36,096 nucleotides of DNA from assembly GCA_027298025.1 (NCBI GenBank), contig JAPUGV010000129.1, positions 1-36,096 on the forward strand, written 5' to 3'. The DNA comes from Chloroflexota bacterium (GTDB lineage Bacteria > Chloroflexota > Anaerolineae > Anaerolineales > E44-bin32). The notes under the pieces are model-generated. The model was not told the origin of the DNA. It worked only from the letters and a program-made list of their open reading frames with translations, and did not search any database. The translations under genes were made by a program, and so were the position numbers. Shown one piece after another: positions 1 to 8,397 of the stretch (its first letter is position 1; the number at the start of each line of letters is the position of its first letter).

Positions 1-252
1 GACGGAGATTACAATGTCAGCGGCGCGGTGCCTCCGAACTACAACCCAACGACCTCCATGAACGTGCCGGTGCGGCTGGCGCCGGGCGATATCAAATTCG
101 TGCAGTTCGGCGGCCAGCCGAGCGGGGCCATCCTGCAGATCCGCGGTTCCGAAAATGAGGGCTCCACGCTGCTGGGCGTACTGGGGCTGTCGCTGCTGGC
201 CGCGGCCGGAATCGTGGGATTTTACGCGGTCCGCGCCGGCCGAACCTTCTGA
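1..252 (+). CDS. C-terminal part of a protein with one C-terminal TM helix (5' end outside window)
   Basis: Frame 1 is open from base 1 to the TGA at 250-252; ends with hydrophobic segment LLGVLGLSLLAAAGIVGFYAVRAGR. Confidence 0.6.
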   Translation, partial: DGDYNVSGAVPPNYNPTTSMNVPVRLAPGDIKFVQFGGQPSGAILQIRGSENEGSTLLGVLGLSLLAAAGIVGFYAVRAGRTF

Positions 253-409
253 AAACCCCCCTTACAAACGGCTTACACAAAGCCCGCTTCCCCCCCAATA
301 AACCTACAATGCAATTAGGCGGGCTACAATTCCCCGCCTGTATCTATGACCCTTCCGAGCAGCTTCGGGTTTCTATCCAATCGAAACGGATGCTCAAAAG
401 GGACTGCAG

Positions 410-444
410 GAAAAGCGAGGCTTGCTGCCGCTGCCTCGCTTTTC
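410..444. terminator. Hairpin, probable bidirectional terminator, downstream of the minus-strand aconitase-like ORF
   Basis: Perfect 12-bp inverted repeat GAAAAGCGAGGC / GCCTCGCTTTTC with 11-nt loop. Confidence 0.6.
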
Positions 445-526
445 GATTCTCCAGGATGGGATGGGTTGGAAGCGGATGAAAATCGGAAATGCGTTCGACG
501 GAGCTTTCCAATGTTGTTGGTGGAAG

Positions 527-1054
527 CTACGCGTCCTGAAGCATCTGCCGCAGTACCGTATGCAAGATGCCGCCCTTGCGGTAATAGTCGAGCTCGATGG
601 AGGTGTCGATTCGGGCTAGTGCCTCGAATTCGATATCCGAGCCGTCTTCCCGCTCTGCCCTCACCTGCACTGTGGCGCCTGGCCGCAGGTCACTTAGGTT
701 CGCAATATCGAACGTTTCGTGTCCGGTCAGGCCGAGCGCAACCACGCCGTCGAACTCCAGGGGAAGCACCCCGATGCCCACCAAGTTGGAGCGGTGGATG
801 CGCTCAAAGGACTTCGCCAGCACCGCCCGGACGCCGAGCAGCAAGGTTCCCTTTGCGGCCCAATCGCGGGACGAGTCGGTTCCGTATTCAGCGCCGGCCA
901 AGACGACCAGTGGAATTCCTTCCTCACGATACTTGAGCGCGGCCTCGAAGATGCTCGTGCGTTCCCGATCGGGGAAGTGAAGCGTCTCTGCGCCCTCCAC
1001 TCCCTCGAGCAGCAGGTTCTTGATCCGAATGTTCCCAAACGTGCCGCGCGTCAT
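527..1054 (-). pseudogene. 5'-truncated aconitate hydratase: only the C-terminal swivel domain remains
   Basis: [59 protein letters not shown] and [16 protein letters not shown] match the AcnA/IRP C-terminal domain; no N-terminal aconitase domains upstream, where rnhB lies. Confidence 0.75.
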
Positions 1055-1115
1055 CACGCGGTCGTTTCCCCTTCGAGCCCCAAAGGGTCGGCGTCCTACC
1101 CGGCTCGCTTGAAGA

Positions 1116-1751
1116 TCAGCCTGGGGAGAGAGCTCTTTGCACCGGGGCATAGGAACGCCGATGCTCAGGGCACGGACCGAGGCGTGCAAGCGCCTGGCGA
1201 TGCTGCTGGGTGCCGTATCCTTTATGGCGCTCAAACCCGTAACCGGCAAAGCGCACATCAAGCTCGGCCATCCATCGGTCCCGCCATACTTTGGCCACTA
1301 CAGAGGCGGCCGCGATCGAGAGTACGCTCTGATCTCCGCGGGTGATGGCCTCCTGTGGGAGTTCTAATTCGGGGATCCGGATGTGGTCGATAAGCAGGCA
1401 GGAAGGCGCCGGGTCGAGCGCTTCCACGGCACGCCGCATGGCGGCCCGGGTGGCGGGCAGCAAGCCCTGTTCATCAACTTCCTTGGCGGAGGCCTCGCCA
1501 ATGCCGACCGCAACTGCTAGCTCGCGAACCTGCTCATCGCAGCGATCGCGCGCGGCAGGAGTAAGCTGCTTCGAGTCTCGCACTTCCGACAATCCAAGCG
1601 CCAGGTCGAAGAGGCCCAAGGGCAACACGACCGCAGCCGCCACGACTGGCCCAGCCAGAGCGCCCCGTCCGGCTTCATCTACGCCGGCGACGTAGCGATG
1701 GCCGCTTGAAAGCAATTCTAATTCTCGATCGAGATCGGGCTGCACTCTCAC
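1116..1751 (-). CDS. rnhB: Ribonuclease HII
   Basis: [25 protein letters not shown] and [25 protein letters not shown] motifs. Confidence 0.95.
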   Translation of the reverse strand: MRVQPDLDRELELLSSGHRYVAGVDEAGRGALAGPVVAAAVVLPLGLFDLALGLSEVRDSKQLTPAARDRCDEQVRELAVAVGIGEASAKEVDEQGLLPATRAAMRRAVEALDPAPSCLLIDHIRIPELELPQEAITRGDQSVLSIAAASVVAKVWRDRWMAELDVRFAGYGFERHKGYGTQQHRQALARLGPCPEHRRSYAPVQRALSPG

Positions 1752-1754
1752 CGC

Positions 1755-2486
1755 TCAATCCGGATTCGAGCGCGGGACCGGCTGGTAGAGCCCTCGCCGC
1801 CAGTTGTCGCGAATGCGAAACAGGTCGGTGAGCATGAGCCAGGAATCACGAACCATGCGCACCCGGCTCCCGGGAAAGTAATACCAGTGGATGGGCACTT
1901 CTTTGACTCGGTAACCCAATCGAAGCGCGACGAAAAGCAACTCGACATCGAACGTCCACCCGTCGATGCGCTGCATGGGGAAGAGCGCCTCAGCTGCATC
2001 GGCGGTGAAGCACTTGAACCCACATTGGGTATCTTGAAATCCGGGAACCGCCATCGTCCGAACCAGCAAGTTGAAGATACGGCCGATCCAGTGGCGATAG
2101 GCGGGTTCATTGTGGCGAACGGCGCCGGCAATCTCTCGAGAGGCGATCGCAATATCGTATTCGTCAAGCTGTGGCGGAAGGAAACGGTTTACCTCTTCAA
2201 TGGGCATCGAGAGGTCGGCGTCGCAAATGAAGCGGAATTCCCCGCTGGCCTCCATCATCCCGCGCCGGACGGCCCGCCCCTTGCCGCGCTCCGGCTCCCT
2301 CAACAAACGCACAACGGAGGAAAACTCACCGGCAACGGCTGCGGTTCGATCACTGCTCCCGTTATCGACCACCAAGACTTCTGATCCGTAGGGTTGGTCT
2401 TTCAGGAAGGCCTGAATCCTAGTGAGGGTAAGTGGAAGGCGCTGTTCTTCGTTGTACGCGGGGATGATCAGGGAGAGGAAGGGCAA
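1755..2486 (-). CDS. Family 2 glycosyltransferase (dolichyl-phosphate sugar transferase-like)
   Basis: LSLIIPAYNEEQRLPLTLTRI, VLVVDNGSSDRT, FICDADLSMPIEEV, DTQCGFKCF motifs. Confidence 0.9.
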   Translation of the reverse strand: MPFLSLIIPAYNEEQRLPLTLTRIQAFLKDQPYGSEVLVVDNGSSDRTAAVAGEFSSVVRLLREPERGKGRAVRRGMMEASGEFRFICDADLSMPIEEVNRFLPPQLDEYDIAIASREIAGAVRHNEPAYRHWIGRIFNLLVRTMAVPGFQDTQCGFKCFTADAAEALFPMQRIDGWTFDVELLFVALRLGYRVKEVPIHWYYFPGSRVRMVRDSWLMLTDLFRIRDNWRRGLYQPVPRSNPD

Positions 2487-2488
2487 GG

Positions 2489-3307
2489 TCAGCTAAAGAT
2501 GACGTCTCCCAGCACGATGAAGGCGATGGTGAGAATTAGAATCAACTGGAAGACCCCCAGTACCCCAATGACGATCCATTGTCGCTTGGTGAAGCTGCCG
2601 AAACGTCGCGCAAGCGTGAGGTCCTGCCGATCTTCGCGGGGCCGGAGGGCTTCCGACTCAAAGGCCTCCTGGCCTGCTTCATCGAGTTCGGGTTCCGGCT
2701 CAGGTTCAGGCAGCTTGGGATTCAAGAGCGAATCCACCAACATGTGGATGTCATCCTGATCCATGACGGATTGGCCCTCGAGAATATTCGCTGCGAAGTG
2801 CTCGAAGGCGTCTGATAGTACGATTCGGGTCTGGGGCCCGGCCGTATCGACATGCGTCAGGGGATTCGTGAAGAGCAGCACGGCCTCGAGCTCAGGCAAT
2901 GGGTAGCCCTGACTCTCAAAGTAGCGCATCAAACCGCGTGCGAATGCCAGCGCGCGGAACTGCAAATTGGGCTTCTTTGGCTTGAACTCGCGTGTCCGAC
3001 TGTTGTAGGTCTGCCACTGATCGTCCTGAGCGCGTAGGGTTCCCCGGATAGTGCTCGGATAAAGCAATCGAACGCCCTGAGGGCTGAAAAGAATCATCGG
3101 GGCCAAGACGTCAGTGCCCACAAGCGGCGCATTGAGCAGCAGCATGTGATCGTCGTCTAAGATGCCTTGAAGCTTGCCGGTGACCTGCTTCTGAGCCTGC
3201 ATGTCCCCATACCAGCCGAAGCCGAACTTCATCGTGCCGCGCACACGGTTCTCCAGGCTGATCAGGCCCTCTTCATCGCGAAACTCAGAAAGCTCTATAA
3301 CTTGCAT
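2489..3307 (-). CDS. NERD-like (nuclease-related) domain protein with C-terminal TM helix
   Basis: Weak NERD-like pattern (NAPLVGTDVLAPMILFSPQGVRLLYP ... AVLLFTNP), Pro/Glu linker, C-terminal TM WIVIGVLGVFQLILILTIAFIVLG; start taken at MQVIEL. Confidence 0.5.
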   Translation of the reverse strand: MQVIELSEFRDEEGLISLENRVRGTMKFGFGWYGDMQAQKQVTGKLQGILDDDHMLLLNAPLVGTDVLAPMILFSPQGVRLLYPSTIRGTLRAQDDQWQTYNSRTREFKPKKPNLQFRALAFARGLMRYFESQGYPLPELEAVLLFTNPLTHVDTAGPQTRIVLSDAFEHFAANILEGQSVMDQDDIHMLVDSLLNPKLPEPEPEPELDEAGQEAFESEALRPREDRQDLTLARRFGSFTKRQWIVIGVLGVFQLILILTIAFIVLGDVIFS

Positions 3308-3412
3308 TTCCGGGGAAATTATACGGTCGTTACAGGGAGGCGACCAGTCACTTCTGCTTCCCATGACCGGCGGTTGACTTGATTCTAGAGCAGTCGTACA
3401 CTAGCCATCTCC

Positions 3413-3988
3413 ATGGCTGAAAACCCGTCCCGTCTCGTCGTAAAGGCCGGACCGAGCCCCGGAACTGCGTTTGACTTGACTAAAGAGGTCACGCTGATGG
3501 GCAGGGATGTCACTAACGACATTTCGCTCGGCGATTCGGAAGTCTCGCGCCAGCACGCACGCCTCACCCGTACCCCGGGGGGCTACGTGCTTGAGGATCT
3601 GGGTTCCACAAACGGGAGTTTCGTTAACGGCGAGCGCTTGATTGCGCCGCGCGTCCTGGCTTCCGGCGATCTGTTGGGCCTGGGGGAAAACGTAACGTTG
3701 AGTTTCGAAGGCGCTTCGCCCGAGATGGCGGAAACCGTAATGGGTGAGGCGGTACAACATGGAGCTGCCCCGACCCCGGAAGCCATGCAAGAAGCCATTC
3801 CCCAGCCGACACCGGTCCCCGTCGCCGAAGCGGAGCCGAGCAGAGGGAGAGGTCGCTCGCGGTGGCTGCTGGCAGGAGCGGGTTGCCTGGTCTTGCTGGT
3901 CGTCTGCGCGGCCACACTCTTCCTCATGGACGCCTTTGCACCGGAAATTCTTTACGCTCCACTGCGCGTGCTGGGCATCACTCCATAG
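3413..3988 (+). CDS. FHA domain protein with C-terminal TM segment
   Basis: MGRDVTNDISLGDSEVSRQHARL...LEDLGSTNGSFVNG is a canonical FHA core; C-terminal TM WLLAGAGCLVLLVVCAATLFLM. Confidence 0.93.
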   Translation: MAENPSRLVVKAGPSPGTAFDLTKEVTLMGRDVTNDISLGDSEVSRQHARLTRTPGGYVLEDLGSTNGSFVNGERLIAPRVLASGDLLGLGENVTLSFEGASPEMAETVMGEAVQHGAAPTPEAMQEAIPQPTPVPVAEAEPSRGRGRSRWLLAGAGCLVLLVVCAATLFLMDAFAPEILYAPLRVLGITP

Positions 3989-4072
3989 CCCTCTGCAGCC
4001 AGGGATCGCACTCCGGCGCATTTCGGGCTACCGTATCTCCATAAGATTCGAATTACACTTACGATTCCGGCA

Positions 4073-4118
4073 TTCCCGCGGACCTCGCGGTTCCCGCGAT
4101 ACTCGCGGTTCCCGCGAG
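4073..4118. repeat. 18-bp-period intergenic tandem repeat with palindromic units
   Basis: ttcccgcg recurs at 4073, 4091 and 4109; contains ctcgcggttcccgcgag, itself a 7-bp stem with 3-nt loop. Confidence 0.75.
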
Positions 4119-4134
4119 TAGAATCCATTTCGCG

Positions 4135-4884
4135 ATGCGACACGGCATCCTTCTAGCAACCGGCCCGCTGCTCGCGGCCTGCGCGCTGCTCGCGGCCTGC
4201 GCGGAAGCCCGCTCCCCAACGCACACCTCGCTTCCGACCGATTCGTTCGCTCCCGCACGAGAGGAATTGGTTGAGACCGGGATCATCAGCTACGGCGTCT
4301 CAGACCCTGAGGTGATTCAGGCCATGCGCACGGTGCCCCGGCACAGATTCGTGCCGCCCGAGTACCAGGATCAAGCCTACGATAACCATCCTCTTCCCAT
4401 CGGATATGGACAGACCATTTCGCAGCCCTACATCGTGGCGTTGATGACAGAATCGCTCGAGTTGGAGCCAGGGGATCGCGTGCTGGAGATCGGCACGGGT
4501 TCCGGTTATCAAGCGGCCGTTTTGTCGGAGCTGGGGATGGAGGTTTACTCGATCGAGATCGTGGGGCCGCTCGCTGAGTCGGCCGCCTCGGTGCTCGGGG
4601 AGCTCGATTACGCTAATCTCAATCTGAAGCACGCGGATGGTTACTTCGGTTGGGAGCAGGCCGCTCCTTTCGATGCCATCATCGTGACTGCCGCACCGGA
4701 CCACGTTCCGCAGCCGCTGCTGGGGCAGCTGAAGGTGGGGGGAATTCTGGTCATTCCGGTAGGCCCGGTAGGAGGCTTCCAAGAGCTTTGGCGCGTCCAT
4801 CGCGTGGCGGTAGATGTTTACGAAAATACCAGCCTAGGCGGCGTGCTGTTCGTTCCCCTGGTTCGCGAGCCGGGCACCGACTAA
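4135..4884 (+). CDS. pcm: Protein-L-isoaspartate O-methyltransferase family protein, predicted lipoprotein
   Basis: VPRHRFVPPEYQDQAYDNHPLPIGYGQTISQPYIVALMTE and VLEIGTGSGYQAAVL motifs; N-terminal signal with LLAAC lipoboxes. Confidence 0.92.
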   Translation: MRHGILLATGPLLAACALLAACAEARSPTHTSLPTDSFAPAREELVETGIISYGVSDPEVIQAMRTVPRHRFVPPEYQDQAYDNHPLPIGYGQTISQPYIVALMTESLELEPGDRVLEIGTGSGYQAAVLSELGMEVYSIEIVGPLAESAASVLGELDYANLNLKHADGYFGWEQAAPFDAIIVTAAPDHVPQPLLGQLKVGGILVIPVGPVGGFQELWRVHRVAVDVYENTSLGGVLFVPLVREPGTD

Positions 4885-7189
4885 GGTCCGTGTGGCTACC
4901 AGCGCCCCAAGATAAGCGAGCGCTCCGATTATTAGAGCCATACGAAAGCCGAGGTCCAGCGTGAGCATGGCGGCCACCACGCCGCCGACCCCCGAAAGCG
5001 CCCCATTCGCTGACCAAGCCCAGGGAATCTGTGCGGGTCCAATCCGCCGAAGGCCGGAGGCAAAGGGGATACCCATGAGCGTTCCCAATGGAGCCAGGAC
5101 CAGGGCAGCCAGAATCAACCGCGCCCCCAATGGCCAGGAAAGGCCAAGCCGCATCAGAGCGGGCAGCGCCAGGGCAGTCAGGATCACCAGCGCCACCAGG
5201 ATCGTAAGCGACCCCCTCAGCGGGAGCCTAACAGAGAACCAGCTACCGATTCCGGAGGTCAGCAGCAAGGTAAACAAAACCACAGCCAGCGCCAGGGCAG
5301 GGCGATCCAGCAGGAGCGTGAATTGCTGAATGAGGGGGATCTCTACCAGCAGATACCCGGCGCCGATGAAGGCGAAGTAGGCGATCCCCGGAGCGGAGGG
5401 GCTGGCACCGGCGAATCTGGGCAAGATCAGCAGGGCTGCCGCGATCATCATCATCATCGCCAACAATGCCACCAGCACCAGATAGCCGCTGCCGCCAAAG
5501 GGTTGCCACGTCTGTCCCAGCGAGGACAGCACCTCGGGCGTTTGAGCCCAGCGAAAGAAGTGATAGAAGTACGGGCGATCGTCGGTGGGTGGAGTCAGGT
5601 TGAACTCGTACGAATCAATCGTGCTCTGCGGCGACTTCATCAGAGCCAAATAGAGCTCGTGATAAGCGGGCTTCGGCAGCCGATTGCGCTGATTTAGCTC
5701 TGCCGGTTTCAGATCCGGCAGCCAGATCGGATCGTAGCCGTTGAGCTCTAAGAATTCCCGCGACAGTCGCAGTTCCTCGGAGGTGAAGGGGCGAGCAGAG
5801 GCGATCATGGTGGCGGTGCGCATGCCACGGAAAGCCAGGACCCGTTCCTCGACCTCCACCGAATCCATGGCGGCCAGCAAGGTGGCCCATGCGCGCGCCG
5901 ACTCGCTAGGCGGAGTCCCCAGCCAACGAGTGAGCACGAGAAGCCCATCCTCCGACAGACGACCCATGGCATCGGAAAGAGACTCCACGGTCAGTGCATA
6001 GTGCTCTGTCAGGCTGAAGGCGCCGTTAGTTACCGGTCGAAAGGGATCGCTTAGGGCGAAGTGCACGATGTCATACTGCTCATCCCCCTCGAGAAGCGCC
6101 CCACGGCTTGGACGCTCGAGCCGCTCGAGACGCGCATCCTGAAGCAAGCCCTCGCTGAATTCGTCATATGGCCCGTCCAGGATATCGAAGACGGCCGGCT
6201 CATCGAGCGCGATGTGTACGCGATCTGCGCCACTTCCCAAAGCCACCAGAGCCTCCAGCCCCGCCCCCGACTGAAGCACTAGGCTATTTGCCCCGGGACG
6301 CAGCTGATAAGCCAATGCTGCGGGCATGTGACGCGCCAGGATCGCAGCCTCCGGAGAGGTGGGGGACAGATTTGTGATCGGGAGTGGCCCGTCCCCATCG
6401 ACGAAGAGCGCCGCCTGCTGAGGTAGCTCCAGGCCTGCATTCAGACTGAGGCCCGGAAATACGTGGGTGCCGCCGGATTCAACAACGTCGATGCGCGCCG
6501 CGGGTGCCCAGCGGCTGATCGTGGTTTGGGCTTTCGGGGCCAGTTCAGTGAGAGAAAGCGGCTTGTAGGGCGAAAGGCGCAGGGCGAACTGGGAGGGGAT
6601 AGCCATGGACAGCATCCCCAAGATCAGGCTGCCTCCCAGGAGGACCCATTGGGCTCGGCCCCCCCTCGAAAAAGCGGCTGCTGCCAGCACTCCGAGCGCG
6701 AGCGAGAACAATACGGCGCCCTCGCCCCCTAGCAAGGGTATGGCAACCAACGCCAAGGGCACGCCCAGGGCCGAACCCATGAGATTGGCCGCATAACGTC
6801 GATAGGCCTGGGGCCCAGCAGAGGCGAGGTTGGCACCAATGACCCACCCTGCGAATAGAAATGGCGCGGCGGCCGACAGGAAGTACAGGAACAGGATCCA
6901 GATCTGGCGTCGATCCCAGGCGATGCTGTAGGAATCGAACGTCACGAAGTTGATTACGGCGTAAGCGACAAAAATGGCGACGGAGTAAGCTAGGCAGAGG
7001 GCGATCAGCGATGTACCGTAGGGCTTAAAGGACAGGATGACGCCGCTGGCTGCGAAGCCCATGACGGCTAAACCGATAACCAGGAAGGCGAAGTGATGGA
7101 ATTGCTGAACGGCGAAGATGCGTGTCAGAGTGACCTCGAACGCCAGGGCGCTGGCAGAGATCAAGATCAACCCAAAGGTAGGCTTCATG
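4834..7189 (-). CDS. Multi-pass membrane protein with spermidine-synthase-like (methyltransferase fold) domain
   Basis: N-terminal TMs (FEVTLTRIFAVQQFHHFAFLVIGLAVMGFAASG), central Rossmann-like region, C-terminal TMs; start taken at MKPTFGLIL; tail-to-tail overlap with pcm. Confidence 0.75.
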
Positions 7190-7236
7190 GAACTAAGGCT
7201 GATTCTAACCATGAACCGAGACGCCAATTCAAGCGA

Positions 7237-8112
7237 ATGAACCCACAAAAAATGGTCTTGGCGCTCGCGATTGCGGCGTACTTGGCCGCTTGCCAGACTG
7301 CTGGATCGACCGCGGAGACGGCTCCTGGCAGTGAGGCACCAAACGGGTCTCAAGACAGTCAGGAAGGAGTGGTTCAACTCGATCCTCAGCTGCCCACGGG
7401 GGTGCACCTCCAGGCGGCTCTCCATATGCCGGAGACGTTGGAAGGAACACCCACGGTCCACGATGAGCTGCGTTATCTGGTCTACCTTCCCGAAGGCTAC
7501 GGGGATGACGCGGAGCGTGAATGGCCACTGATCTTCTTCCTGCATGGATCGGGAGATGGTGATTACGACTCGACCTTCGTCTTGAGCTTCGGACTGCCGG
7601 CGGTACTGCTGGCGGGTGAGCAACCGGAAGATTTCCCCTTTGTCGTGATCTCGCCGCAAGCCTTTCCGGGGGAGGTCTGGTGGTCGCCAGAAATGATTCC
7701 AGCTCTGGCGGCTTTATTGGATGAGGCGACGGAGACCTACCGGGTGGACACGGATCGCGTGTATTTGACTGGCCTGAGCATGGGGGGGTACGGCTCGTGG
7801 TGGCTGGCGACCGCCTATCCTGAACGATTTGCGGCCATGGTCTCCATCTCGGGAAGTGGGTATCGAGAACCCACCGTGCCCGAGTCGGAGACCCTTTGCC
7901 GGTTGGCAGACCTGCCGATCCGGGCCATCCATGGCGCGAAGGATCGGATCTCGGAGGCGCGGGCGTCTCAAATGAATGTAGAGGCGCTTGAGCAGCAATG
8001 TTCGGCGGACGTGGAGTGGGAGCTGTATGAGGACGAGGGCCACATCGGTGCCTACGAGCGCGCCTATCGGGATCCGGCCCTCTACGAGTGGATGCTAGAG
8101 CACTCCCGCTAG
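7237..8112 (+). CDS. Lipoprotein alpha/beta hydrolase (esterase/PHB depolymerase-like)
   Basis: Lipobox AYLAACQ; YLPEGYGDDAEREWPLIFFLHGSGDGD; nucleophile elbow GLSMGGYG; HGAKD; GHIGAYE. Confidence 0.88.
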   Translation: MNPQKMVLALAIAAYLAACQTAGSTAETAPGSEAPNGSQDSQEGVVQLDPQLPTGVHLQAALHMPETLEGTPTVHDELRYLVYLPEGYGDDAEREWPLIFFLHGSGDGDYDSTFVLSFGLPAVLLAGEQPEDFPFVVISPQAFPGEVWWSPEMIPALAALLDEATETYRVDTDRVYLTGLSMGGYGSWWLATAYPERFAAMVSISGSGYREPTVPESETLCRLADLPIRAIHGAKDRISEARASQMNVEALEQQCSADVEWELYEDEGHIGAYERAYRDPALYEWMLEHSR

Positions 8113-8397
8113 GAACCTAGTGCGGCTCCCCCTGCGAGGCCGAATCATTGAGTTACGGCCGAAATGGCTCCGCATCCACACTACAGGCAGCAGCGGCGAC
8201 GGCCATCCGTACCCCACCCGTAACTTTCCCAGAGCATGTATTAGATCGCTTCTCGGCTCCTTTGAGCGCGGGGGTTGCGCGTCCCACACCGCGGGTACCG
8301 CGCATTCTAACTCGCTCTATGGACCTGAGATAGGTTCAGGATTGCCCCGCGCGTGGGAGGAGCAAAGCCAAACCGGGAGTTATACTTTCCCGACCCT

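Noticed and set aside
346-1345. Plus-strand ORFs (346-936, 597-980, 719-1345)
   Set aside because: They lie antisense to the aconitase-like fragment and rnhB, whose protein motifs are clear; Arg/Pro/Ser-rich translations are typical of GC-rich shadow ORFs.
4834-4884. 51-bp tail-to-tail overlap of pcm and the spermidine-synthase-like gene
   Set aside because: Convergent 3' overlaps of this size are common in compact genomes; not evidence of special regulation by itself.
4834-7659. Full 941-aa ORF as annotated by the track
   Set aside because: The first ~157 residues run antisense through the start of the neighbouring lipoprotein hydrolase gene; the membrane protein begins naturally at MKPTFGLIL (7189).
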